Positions 1 to 5,369 of a stretch of 6,307 nucleotides of DNA are shown piece after piece (position 1 is the first letter of the stretch; the number at the start of each line of letters is the position of its first letter). The position numbers were made by a program, and so were the translations under genes. Source of the stretch: an uncultured Pseudomonadota bacterium (GTDB taxonomy: Bacteria; Pseudomonadota; Gammaproteobacteria; Burkholderiales; SG8-39); the NCBI GenBank assembly GCA_903864555.1, contig CAIPGJ010000397.1, positions 1 to 6,307 on the forward strand. Reading direction: 5' to 3'. The notes under the pieces were generated by a model. That model was not told the origin of the DNA, ran no database searches, and worked only from the letters and a program-made list of their open reading frames with translations.

Positions 1-844
1 AGTTTCCGTAAGGGCGATCGGCTGCCATGGCCAGACGATCCGCCACCAACCCGAACTGGGCTACACGATACAACTCAACCAGCCTGCCGTACTTGCAGAA
101 CGCACGGGCATTACGGTGGTTGCAGACTTTCGCAGCCGGGATATTGCCGCGGGAGGCCAGGGAGCCCCCCTCGTTCCGGCCTTTCACGAAGCCGTCTTCC
201 GCTCGGCAAACGCTTCCAGGGTCGTGGTCAACATTGGCGGGATAGCCAATGTGACCAGCCTGCCATGTAGCCAGTCGGGCCATCAGAAAGTATCGGGATT
301 CGACACAGGACCGGGAAATATGCTGATGGATGCCTGGGTGAAATCCCAAACTGGCGAAGCCTATGACCGAAATGGAACCATGGCCGCTTCGGGGAAAGTG
401 ATCACTGACCTTCTGTCAGGAATGCTGGCCGACCCGTACTTCTGCCTGCCTCCTCCAAAGAGCACGGGGCGTGACCATTTCAATGCCGATTGGCTGAAAC
501 GGCTGGGGGTGAGCAGCCACCCACCGGAAGACATTCAAGCCACTCTTGCTGAACTCACCGCCAGCACCATCGCCACAGCGGTGGGCCAGTGGTGCCTGCA
601 GCCCGAAGCAATCTATGTATGTGGTGGCGGTGTCCACAACGGACACTTGATGAGGCGGTTGCAGGCCTTGCTGGCGCCAGCGCCAGTCACAACCACGTTG
701 GAACTGGGTGTCGAACCCGACTGGGTGGAAGCCATGGCCTTCGCATGGCTTGCCAGGCAATGCATCCAGGGCAAGCCCGCCAATGTTCCTGAAGTAACCG
801 GTGCAGCAGGCCCCCGCATACTCGGGGCCATCCATCCCGCCTGA
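1..844 (+). CDS. anmK: Anhydro-N-acetylmuramic acid kinase AnmK (5' end outside the window)
   Basis: AnmK is a cytosolic murein-recycling enzyme. It hydrolyses the 1,6-anhydro ring of anhydro-MurNAc and phosphorylates it with ATP, giving MurNAc-6-phosphate. The reading frame is already open at base 2, and 280 residues are visible before TGA at 842-844. The family is about 365-370 aa, so roughly 85-90 N-terminal residues lie left of the window. Counting from the first visible codon, family motifs are GCHGQT (7-12), DFRSRDIAAGGQGAPLVP (42-59, the substrate and catalytic region), NIGGIANVT (77-85), GFDTGPGNMLMD (99-110), then KSTGRDHFN, CGGGVHN and EAMAFAWLA. This is the actin-like sugar kinase fold of the family. 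An ATG at 116 is internal, because conserved sequence precedes it in the same frame. The gene converges on erpA across a shared terminator. No frameshift or missing motif is seen. Confidence 0.96.
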   Translation, partial: VSVRAIGCHGQTIRHQPELGYTIQLNQPAVLAERTGITVVADFRSRDIAAGGQGAPLVPAFHEAVFRSANASRVVVNIGGIANVTSLPCSQSGHQKVSGFDTGPGNMLMDAWVKSQTGEAYDRNGTMAASGKVITDLLSGMLADPYFCLPPPKSTGRDHFNADWLKRLGVSSHPPEDIQATLAELTASTIATAVGQWCLQPEAIYVCGGGVHNGHLMRRLQALLAPAPVTTTLELGVEPDWVEAMAFAWLARQCIQGKPANVPEVTGAAGPRILGAIHPA

Positions 845-851
845 GAAATAA

Positions 852-871
852 AAAGGGGCCGAAGCCTCTTT
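852..871. terminator. Bidirectional intrinsic terminator between convergent anmK and erpA
   Basis: This is an 8-bp hairpin with a 4-base loop. On the plus strand AAAGGGGC pairs with GCCTCTTT with one G-U wobble, followed by TTTCTTCC. On the minus strand the loop is UUCG, one pair becomes an A-C mismatch, and the tail is the better T-run (TTTTTATTT). It lies 8 bases past the anmK stop and 21 bases past the erpA stop, so it can serve both genes. Confidence 0.75.
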
Positions 872-891
872 CTTCCTGCGACCAGGGTCTC

Positions 892-1242
892 TCAGACGGA
901 GAACGAGGATCCACACCCGCACGTGCTGGTGGCATTGGGATTCTTGATGACGAATTGCGCGCCTTCTAGACCTTCCGAATAATCGATCTCTGCGCCGGTA
1001 AGGTACTGGAAGCTCATGGCATCAATGAGCAATTGCACACCGTTCTTTTCCATCACCGTATCGTCTTCATTCTGGGTTTCATCAAAAGTGAACCCGTACT
1101 GAAATCCCGAGCAACCGCCACCGCTGACGAAAACACGCAGTTTCAATTCGGTGTTGCCCTCTTCATCTATCAACTGCTTCACCTTGTTGGCAGCGTTCTC
1201 GGTGAATACCAGCTGAATCGGCAAGTCTGTAACGGCATTCAT
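892..1242 (-). CDS. erpA: Iron-sulfur cluster insertion protein ErpA (A-type carrier)
   Basis: ErpA is a cytosolic A-type carrier that receives Fe-S clusters from the ISC or SUF machinery and hands them to apo-enzymes, including isoprenoid-synthesis enzymes in E. coli. The 116-aa product has the usual family length and the three invariant cysteines: Cys44 in [12 protein letters not shown] and Cys108/Cys110 in the C-terminal [12 protein letters not shown]. The N-terminus ([18 protein letters not shown]) and the segment [17 protein letters not shown] are typical of ErpA rather than IscA. The start ATG (1240-1242) has a GGAGA Shine-Dalgarno sequence 5 bases upstream. The gene lies 135 bases beyond the bactofilin stop and has its own probable promoter (1272-1301). 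It shares a terminator with anmK. No IscR box was recognised by eye. Confidence 0.96.
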   Translation of the reverse strand: MNAVTDLPIQLVFTENAANKVKQLIDEEGNTELKLRVFVSGGGCSGFQYGFTFDETQNEDDTVMEKNGVQLLIDAMSFQYLTGAEIDYSEGLEGAQFVIKNPNATSTCGCGSSFSV

Positions 1243-1271
1243 GTTTTTCTCCAGTGGTGATGCTTTTCAGC

Positions 1272-1301
1272 ATTATCCGGCCGCGGTTCTACCAGGGTCA
1301 A
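1272..1301 (-). promoter_or_regulatory. Probable sigma-70 promoter of erpA
   Basis: On the minus strand TTGACC (-35, 1296-1301) and GATAAT (-10, 1272-1277) are separated by 18 bases. The predicted transcription start is near 1265, giving a leader of about 23 nt before the erpA ATG. A 5-bp inverted repeat, ATGCT-GAAA-AGCAT (1260-1273), overlaps the -10 edge and the start site. It could be an operator or a short 5' hairpin, but this is not established. Confidence 0.55.
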
Positions 1302-1377
1302 CCCGGATGTCAGCAGGGTTTTTGGGTTCCGGGCCGCTGTGCATTAGGGTAATTTTTCCGGATTAGGTTCCCGTCTA

Positions 1378-1785
1378 TCAGGACTTGCTGGCGGCAATCT
1401 TCAGTTCTACGGGCTTGGCAGATTCGCTGGAACGGTGCACCAGTCGCCCCTCCACCACAGCACCCAGTTGCATCTCCAGGGTGTTGTAATGAACGTCGCC
1501 ATTCACCCGTGATTGTGCCTGGAGCTCGAGAAACTCGGCGGCATGGACCGGTCCGTTAATGGCCCCATTGACCACCAGGTGCGATACCCGTATCTCACCA
1601 TCGATCCTGGCCTTTTCGCTGACCACCAAAGTGGAGGCCTTCTCATCGGCAGCAGTCACATTCCCGACGATCTCGCCATCAACGCGCAAGCCCCCTGCAA
1701 AAGTGACATTGCCTTCGATACGGGTACCTACACCGATCAGACTGTCGATGCGGCTCTGGGGCTTGTTGGACTGTTTGCGGAACAT
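1378..1785 (-). CDS. Bactofilin (polymer-forming cytoskeletal protein)
   Basis: Bactofilins polymerise without nucleotides into membrane-associated filaments. They position cell-wall or envelope enzymes and influence cell shape. The 135-aa product has a short polar N-tail (about 1-14), a central bactofilin domain (about 15-118) and a short C-tail, the usual architecture. The domain is built from imperfect glycine- and valine-rich repeats of the right-handed beta-helix: IEGNVTFAGGLRVDGEIVG, ARIDGEIRVSHLVVNGAI and SRVNGDVHYNTLEMQLGAVV. There is no signal peptide or membrane span, as expected for a cytosolic filament. The start is fixed by an unusually complete Shine-Dalgarno sequence in the 25-base gap after the upstream membrane-protein gene. 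That gene is the likely functional partner, by inference from position. The specific role in this organism is not visible from sequence. Confidence 0.92.
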   Translation of the reverse strand: MFRKQSNKPQSRIDSLIGVGTRIEGNVTFAGGLRVDGEIVGNVTAADEKASTLVVSEKARIDGEIRVSHLVVNGAINGPVHAAEFLELQAQSRVNGDVHYNTLEMQLGAVVEGRLVHRSSESAKPVELKIAASKS

Positions 1786-1788
1786 CCG

Positions 1789-1797
1789 TCACCTCCT
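1789..1797 (-). promoter_or_regulatory. Near-perfect Shine-Dalgarno site of the bactofilin gene
   Basis: The minus strand reads AGGAGGTGA, with the GGAGG core 6 bases before the ATG. This is full complementarity to the 16S rRNA tail. It fills the short gap after the membrane-protein stop and implies strong translation of the bactofilin, a protein needed in many copies. It is also an obvious pairing partner for the anti-SD small RNA proposed at 4673-4772, as are other strong Shine-Dalgarno sites. Confidence 0.85.
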
Positions 1798-1810
1798 GGA
1801 ATATCATCGA

Positions 1811-2560
1811 TTACGGCAGATTGGCGCTTTGCGCGGCGCGTGCCTCGCCTACGCCGTTCTCAAAAACCTTGACATGGATACTGCGCATCCGTGCAGAAGG
1901 CGGCAGACGAAAAGTGCCCTCGACCCGGTGGAAAAACCGGAAATTCAGTAACTGGAAACCGGTATCCGACAAACCTTCTCCAGTCAGGGGGATCATAGCA
2001 TTCCGTCCCTTTTCCTGGACTTCTCCCAGCAGTTGTATGCGCCCCTGGAAGGACTGATCCCGCCGCCCACCCTGCATGACGAGCAGACGATATCGATACT
2101 CCCCTGTTTGCTGTCCCTGCTGAACAGTAAAACGGTGTATGGACAGCCTTTCGCCCCGTTGGCCATTCGGAATCAGTCCCTCGAAAAAGGCCAGATCCTC
2201 CTTGAGCCGGACATTTTCGAGTTCAAACTGTTTGAGTTGCGCCACGAGCTGCACCTGGGCACTCTGCTCCATACGCAGCTTCGCATCGGCTGCATCAGTG
2301 AGGCTGCGCAATGCCGCATTTTCCGCTTTCAGTCGTTCTGCAGACGCACGCAACTGAGCCAGTTCATCCTGCACCTGGCTGCTGTCAAAACCCGCAAAGC
2401 GACGGCCAGCGTCGTACATCCAGGCGGCAATCACCAGCGTCAGGCCACCGACAAGGGTCATGAACAACCAGCGCCAATACCAGGCCAGTTGGGTCCTTAC
2501 TGTCATGCGGGGCGCGGAAATACCGAAGCGCCGCTTGAAATTCCTGATCAGGCCTTGCAT
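1811..2560 (-). CDS. DUF6776-like one-pass membrane protein with coiled coil
   Basis: The function is unknown. The 249-aa product has a basic cytosolic N-terminus (residues 1-27), one clear transmembrane helix (about 28-48, WYWRWLFMTLVGGLTLVIAA), a long heptad-rich coiled coil (about 61-128) and a C-terminal globular region of about 120 residues rich in beta-type sequence. The positive-inside rule puts the C-terminal part in the periplasm. The FFEGLIP and YRYRLLVMQ segments resemble the family I know as DUF6776, conserved in gamma- and betaproteobacteria. The plan recalls membrane-anchored coiled-coil assembly proteins, but I see no PilN or FtsB/L signature. The ATG follows the argC TAG by 12 bases without a good Shine-Dalgarno site, which suggests translational coupling to argC. 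The later ATG at codon 19 has no better site. The bactofilin follows 25 bases downstream. Confidence 0.82.
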   Translation of the reverse strand: MQGLIRNFKRRFGISAPRMTVRTQLAWYWRWLFMTLVGGLTLVIAAWMYDAGRRFAGFDSSQVQDELAQLRASAERLKAENAALRSLTDAADAKLRMEQSAQVQLVAQLKQFELENVRLKEDLAFFEGLIPNGQRGERLSIHRFTVQQGQQTGEYRYRLLVMQGGRRDQSFQGRIQLLGEVQEKGRNAMIPLTGEGLSDTGFQLLNFRFFHRVEGTFRLPPSARMRSIHVKVFENGVGEARAAQSANLP

Positions 2561-2572
2561 GGCCCAAACCCG

Positions 2573-3622
2573 CTAGGGAACAACCGGCACGTGGTCCAGC
2601 CCGGCCGCTTCCGGGAGGCCGAACATGACATTCATGTTCTGCACAGCCTGCCCTGCTGCACCCTTCACGAGATTGTCAATGACCGACAGCACAACCAGGG
2701 TATCGCCCACTTTGGGCTTTTCGTCAGGCCGGTGCACGGCTATGCGACAAAGGTTGGCTGCCCGCACAGAGCGTGTGTCCGGCTGACTGCCTGAGGGCAT
2801 CACGTCTACAAACGGCTCACCACGATAACGCTCCTCGAACAGGCTCTGGAAATCAGCCTCTTTCGTGATGCGCGCATACAGGGTCGCGTAGATGCCACGG
2901 ATCATGGGTGTAAGGTGCGGGGTGAATATGAGCCCCACGGGACGCTTTGCCGCCCGGGCAAGGCCCTGCCGTATCTCGGGCCAGTGCCTGTGCCCTTTCA
3001 AGCCGTAGGCGGAAAAATTATCGGAGGCTTCGGAAAAGAGTGTGTGGACTTCAGCCTTACGGCCCGCCCCGCTCACTCCCGATTTGGCATCGGCGATGAG
3101 GTGGTCCACATCAACTACACCTGCTTCCACAAGCGGGAGCAAGCCCAGTTGCACAGCCGTCGGATAGCAACCGGGATTGGCAACAATGCGTGCCTTCCTG
3201 ATCTGGTCCCTGTTGGCTTCCGGCAGCCCGTACACGGCTTCTGCCACCAGGTGTGGGGAGGCATGGTGCGCCTTGTACCACTGCTCCCATTCAGCGATAT
3301 CCTGCAGTCGGAAGTCAGCAGACAGGTCGATAACCCGAACGCCGGCATCCACCAGATCGGCGGCCTGCGACATGGCCACGGCATTGGGCGTCGCAAAAAA
3401 CACGACATCACAGCCATTGAGTAGGGATTTCGCCGGGTCAGAAAAGGCGAGGTCTACACGCCCTCGGAGGCTCGGAAAAATCAGGCTGACCGGAATGCCG
3501 GCCTCCTGCCTGGATGTCACGGCCACCAGTTCAGCATTCGGATGCTGGCACAAGATACGCAGGAGTTCGACCCCGGTGTAGCCGGTTCCACCAACAATTC
3601 CGATCTTGATTTTCCTGCTCAT
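2573..3622 (-). CDS. argC: N-acetyl-gamma-glutamyl-phosphate reductase ArgC
   Basis: ArgC catalyses the third step of arginine synthesis: NADPH-dependent reduction of N-acetyl-glutamyl-5-phosphate to N-acetyl-glutamate-5-semialdehyde, in the cytosol. The 349-aa product has the usual length for the long ArgC type. It shows the Rossmann dinucleotide motif GGTGYTG (11-17), ATPNAVAM (77-84), the catalytic cysteine Cys152 in [20 protein letters not shown] (180-190), and GHRHWPEI (210-217) with the conserved histidine pair. Start ATG 3620-3622 is preceded by GGGAG at 9 bases. ArgC is first in a likely operon with the membrane protein and the bactofilin. The 52 bases between the rpsI terminator and the start hold no convincing promoter and no ArgR box that I can see, so expression may be constitutive or partly by readthrough. 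Confidence 0.97.
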   Translation of the reverse strand: MSRKIKIGIVGGTGYTGVELLRILCQHPNAELVAVTSRQEAGIPVSLIFPSLRGRVDLAFSDPAKSLLNGCDVVFFATPNAVAMSQAADLVDAGVRVIDLSADFRLQDIAEWEQWYKAHHASPHLVAEAVYGLPEANRDQIRKARIVANPGCYPTAVQLGLLPLVEAGVVDVDHLIADAKSGVSGAGRKAEVHTLFSEASDNFSAYGLKGHRHWPEIRQGLARAAKRPVGLIFTPHLTPMIRGIYATLYARITKEADFQSLFEERYRGEPFVDVMPSGSQPDTRSVRAANLCRIAVHRPDEKPKVGDTLVVLSVIDNLVKGAAGQAVQNMNVMFGLPEAAGLDHVPVVP

Positions 3623-3675
3623 GGTCGAGTACTCCCTGTATTAATGGATCCGGCTGCACGGAATCCCCAGAGACA

Positions 3676-3703
3676 AAAAAGCCGCCTCGGAAGGCGGCTT
3701 TTT
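3676..3703 (-). terminator. Strong intrinsic terminator after rpsI
   Basis: GCCGCCT and AGGCGGC form a perfect 7-bp GC-rich stem, extended by A-T pairs to about 12 bp, with a 4-base loop (UCCG on the minus strand) and a run of T after it. It begins 13 bases beyond the rpsI stop codon and ends the ribosomal operon before argC. The flanking A and T runs make it symmetrical, so it could also stop plus-strand transcripts, although no plus-strand gene is next to it. Confidence 0.88.
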
Positions 3704-3716
3704 CGGGACTGCTTGC

Positions 3717-4109
3717 TTAACGCTTGGAGAACTGCTTGCGCCGGCGCGCCTTGTGGAATCCAACCTTCTTTCGCTCGACTTCGCGCGCATCGCGAGTAAC
3801 GAGCCCGGCCTTGCTCAACAAACTCTTGAGCGACGGGTCGAACTCGATGAGCGCACGGGTGAGACCATGTCTGACCGCACCGGCCTGACCGAATTCACCG
3901 CCGCCATTGACATTGACCATGACGTCGAACGCTGCCAGCTTGTCGACCAGCACCAATGGCTGGCGTACCACCATGCGGCCAGTCTCACGACCGAAATAAC
4001 GATCAACAGGCTTGTCGTTGACAACAAAATCTCCGTTGCCCGGACGAATGAAAACACGGGCCACCGCGCTCTTGCGACGACCGGTGCCGTAGTGATACTT
4101 GCCTATCAT
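3717..4109 (-). CDS. rpsI: 30S ribosomal protein S9
   Basis: S9 is a small-subunit head protein whose basic C-terminal tail reaches towards the P-site tRNA. The 130-aa product matches the usual length. It shows [16 protein letters not shown] at the N-terminus (5-20), the S9 signature [19 protein letters not shown] (69-87) and the universal C-terminal tail ending QFSKR. The start ATG overlaps the rplM stop as ATGA (4106-4109), and a GGAGG site lies 7 bases upstream inside rplM, so the start is well supported and translation is coupled to L13. The gene is followed by a strong terminator. The tight overlap is a minor difference from arrangements with a short spacer. Confidence 0.98.
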   Translation of the reverse strand: MIGKYHYGTGRRKSAVARVFIRPGNGDFVVNDKPVDRYFGRETGRMVVRQPLVLVDKLAAFDVMVNVNGGGEFGQAGAVRHGLTRALIEFDPSLKSLLSKAGLVTRDAREVERKKVGFHKARRRKQFSKR

Positions 4110-4540
4110 GCCTTGACCTCCAGAACCTTGGGCTGCTGCGCCTCGTGGGGATGTTCTTCCTGCGCATAGACTTTCAACTTGCGAAACATCGCGTAGCCGA
4201 GGGGACCTTTTGGCAACATACCCTTTACGGCAAGTTCCAGTGCCCGCGTCGGAAAGCGATCCTGCATCTTCGAGAAAGTGGTTTCAGTGATGCCACCCGG
4301 ATAACCGCTATGACGGTAGTACTTCTTGGTGTCTGCTTTGCGGCCCGTGACACGCAGCTTGGCTGCGTTCAGAACCACGATGTAATCACCCGTATCAACG
4401 TGCGGGGTGAATTCGGGCTTGTGCTTGCCCCTGAGTCTGCGAGCAAGCTCGGCTGCGAGGCGACCGAGGACCTTGTCGGAGGCATCAACGACGAACCAGT
4501 CACGCTTTACTTCGTGCGGCTTGGCGGAGAAGGTTTTCAT
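4106..4540 (-). CDS. rplM: 50S ribosomal protein L13
   Basis: L13 is an early-assembling large-subunit protein that binds 23S rRNA. The 144-aa product is close to the 142 aa of E. coli L13. It begins [20 protein letters not shown], continues with [16 protein letters not shown] (26-41), and carries the L13 signature around [21 protein letters not shown] (105-125). The ATG at 4538-4540 follows AGGAA at a short spacing of about 4-5 bases. The gene is first in the rplM-rpsI operon, and a near-consensus promoter lies just upstream. The leader of about 33 nt can form only a weak CGCT/AGCG hairpin, so I see no elaborate autoregulatory structure. Confidence 0.98.
   Translation of the reverse strand: MKTFSAKPHEVKRDWFVVDASDKVLGRLAAELARRLRGKHKPEFTPHVDTGDYIVVLNAAKLRVTGRKADTKKYYRHSGYPGGITETTFSKMQDRFPTRALELAVKGMLPKGPLGYAMFRKLKVYAQEEHPHEAQQPKVLEVKA
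4117..4121 (-). promoter_or_regulatory. Shine-Dalgarno site of rpsI inside the rplM coding sequence
   Basis: GGAGG on the minus strand, 7 bases before the rpsI ATG, lies within the last codons of rplM (the Leu-Glu-Val stretch). It confirms the ATGA-overlap start of rpsI. Confidence 0.8.
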
Positions 4541-4579
4541 GGGATTCCTGCTGGACGCTGTTGCTAGCGAAAGGGCGTG

Positions 4580-4608
4580 ATTTTATTGATGAAGTCAGTT
4601 ACTGTCAA
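4580..4608 (-). promoter_or_regulatory. Near-consensus sigma-70 promoter of rplM-rpsI
   Basis: A perfect -35 TTGACA (4603-4608), a 17-base spacer and TAAAAT as -10 (4580-4585) lie on the minus strand. The predicted start is near 4573. The bases between -10 and start are GC-rich (CACGCCC), a discriminator type known from promoters shut down by ppGpp and DksA. Stringent control is therefore inferred, not shown. The leader before the ATG is about 33 nt. Confidence 0.9.
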
Positions 4609-4625
4609 ACTTTCTTGACTTGCAG

Positions 4626-4650
4626 GGCTGGGCATACTGCTAGTCCAGCC
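4626..4650. repeat. Inverted repeat upstream of the rplM promoter
   Basis: GGCTGG (4626-4631) and CCAGCC (4645-4650) form a perfect 6-base inverted repeat with a 13-base centre. It lies 18 bp upstream of the rplM -35 element and 22 bp beyond the T-run of the small-RNA terminator. There is no T-run after it on either strand, so it is unlikely to be a terminator. It may be a protein site or chance. Confidence 0.35.
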
Positions 4651-4672
4651 GCCATGAGGGGGCACACGGGGC

Positions 4673-4698
4673 AAAAAAAACGCAACCCAGAGGTTGCG
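4673..4698 (-). terminator. Orphan intrinsic terminator on the minus strand
   Basis: CGCAACC and GGTTGCG form a perfect 7-bp stem with a 4-base loop, followed on the minus strand by eight T. There is no T-run on the plus strand, so the direction is clear. The nearest minus-strand gene upstream would be coq7, more than 650 bases away and itself reading through the opposite OsmC gene. The terminator therefore needs a local transcript, which I take to be the small RNA ending here. Confidence 0.88.
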
Positions 4699-4772
4699 CT
4701 GAATCCACCAAAGGAGGAGGGTGGAGGAGATATCAGACTGAATCGGCGACTGATCAGCCAGAAGCAGTCAAC
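4673..4772 (-). ncRNA. Candidate small RNA, about 100 nt, with an anti-Shine-Dalgarno loop
   Basis: No known family is recognised with certainty. From the predicted start near 4772, the minus-strand transcript folds into three parts. A 5' stem GACUG/CAGUC (4748-4769) comes first. A middle hairpin follows with a perfect 6-bp stem UCCACC/GGUGGA (4704-4725) and the loop CUCCUCCUUU. The 3' part is the terminator hairpin with eight U (4673-4698). A second C-rich run, UCUCCUCC, lies at the 5' foot of the middle hairpin. The loop mimics the 3' tail of 16S rRNA and could pair with Shine-Dalgarno sites. CyaR of enterobacteria and the CCUCC-loop RNAs of alphaproteobacteria use such a motif to block translation. 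The U-rich end would suit Hfq binding. The repeat GAUUCAG flanks the middle hairpin. Terminator and hairpins are seen in the sequence; transcription and function are inferred. Confidence 0.62.
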
Positions 4773-4778
4773 GATTCA

Positions 4779-4806
4779 ATGATACCTCAGCCATGCTGCG
4801 ACGCAA
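4779..4806 (-). promoter_or_regulatory. Possible promoter of the candidate small RNA
   Basis: On the minus strand TATCAT (-10, 4779-4784, five of six consensus bases) is preceded, after 16 bases, by a weak -35 TTGCGT (4801-4806). It predicts a start at G 4772, about 74 bases upstream of the terminator stem. A further TTGTCA at 4828-4833 pairs only with a poor -10 (AATCTT). The weak -35 hints at an activator or an alternative sigma factor, but I cannot name one. Confidence 0.4.
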
Positions 4807-4910
4807 GATTTCCCGTGCGGGCAAACGTGACAAATTACTCATAGCCGGCACAAAAGACCAGGATCACGGGGCCTTAGGATTCAGACTTAAAAAACAAATC
4901 AACATTTTTC

Positions 4911-4926
4911 TTATATTGCATTGCAA
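4911..4926 (+). promoter_or_regulatory. Possible -10 region and palindrome upstream of the OsmC gene
   Basis: In an AT-rich stretch, TATATT (4912-4917) is a plausible -10 for the OsmC gene, with no recognisable -35 at 16-18 bases. The perfect 11-base palindrome TTGCA-T-TGCAA (4916-4926) overlaps its end and covers the likely transcription start. This is where a repressor or redox regulator would bind, but no named operator matches. Confidence 0.35.
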
Positions 4927-4943
4927 CATCGATAAGGTAAAGC

Positions 4944-5369
4944 ATGGAATGCACAGTGAAATGGATAGACGGCGGCATGAGTTTTGTTGCTGAAACAGGC
5001 TCGGGCCACACCTTGGTGATGGACGGTGCACCCGAGGCCGGCGGACGCAACCTTGCTCCCCGCCCCATGGAAACGGTACTCGCTGGCGCAGGCGGCTGCA
5101 CGGCGTTTGACGTCGTGGTCATCCTAAAGAAGAGCGGGCAAGCTGTGTCCGGGTGTGAAGTCAAACTGGCGGCTCAGCGGGCGGACACTGATCCGAAGGT
5201 CTTTACCTCGATCCACATGCACTTCGTCGTCGGTGGCAGGAACCTGAAGCCATCCCTGGTGGAGAGTGCGCTGAAGCTGTCCCACAACAAGTACTGCTCG
5301 GCCTCGGCGATGCTGGGGAAAACCGCAGCGATCACCTATGACTATGAAATCGTCGAACAGCAGGCGTAA
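4944..5369 (+). CDS. OsmC/Ohr-family protein, YhfA-like
   Basis: The OsmC/Ohr superfamily contains cytosolic thiol peroxidases that reduce organic hydroperoxides. The YhfA branch, to which this resembles most closely, has no firmly known substrate. The 141-aa product has family length and keeps both redox cysteines at the expected places: Cys52 in LAGAGGCTAFDVVVIL and Cys118 in NKYCSASAML. Other matches to E. coli YhfA as I recall it are the N-terminal VKW, GH..LMDG, the PMETVL segment (41-46) and CEVKL (71-75). AAGG lies 7 bases before the ATG. The gene is divergent from the candidate small RNA. Its stop codon abuts that of coq7 on the other strand. In E. coli yhfA sits next to crp, but no crp gene is present here. 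Confidence 0.9.
   Translation: MECTVKWIDGGMSFVAETGSGHTLVMDGAPEAGGRNLAPRPMETVLAGAGGCTAFDVVVILKKSGQAVSGCEVKLAAQRADTDPKVFTSIHMHFVVGGRNLKPSLVESALKLSHNKYCSASAMLGKTAAITYDYEIVEQQA

Noticed and set aside
416..935. Minus-strand open frames opposite anmK.
   Set aside because: They are shadows of the anmK coding strand, whose protein motifs are unmistakable. They have no ribosome site and no family resemblance.
2033..3424. Long plus-strand open frames (169-253 codons) opposite argC and the membrane-protein gene.
   Set aside because: They are antisense shadows of high-GC genes. The minus-strand products show full conserved motifs, while these do not.
3623..3675. Possible argC promoter (TAATAC-like -10 near 3640).
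   Set aside because: No acceptable -35 lies at 16-18 bases and no ArgR box is visible, so it was not listed as a feature.
4704..4730. The plus strand of the middle hairpin has a loop AAAGGAGGAG with several GGA motifs, like a CsrA-binding sponge RNA.
   Set aside because: The terminator T-run exists only on the minus strand, and no plus-strand promoter or terminator frames this region. Too few GGA hairpins are present for a CsrB-type RNA.
4768..4842. Minus-strand open frame of 24 codons (ATG at 4840-4842, stop at 4768-4770) just upstream of the candidate small RNA, product rich in Arg, Leu and Ser.
   Set aside because: There is no Shine-Dalgarno site and no recognisable family, and the frame overlaps the proposed small-RNA promoter. 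If it is real, the orphan terminator would end its message and the anti-SD hairpin would lie in its 3' untranslated region.
4561..4993. Two plus-strand open frames of 66-73 codons (4561-4782 and 4793-4993).
   Set aside because: There is no Shine-Dalgarno site and the composition is not protein-like. The first covers the minus-strand terminator and hairpins, and the second runs into the OsmC gene out of frame.
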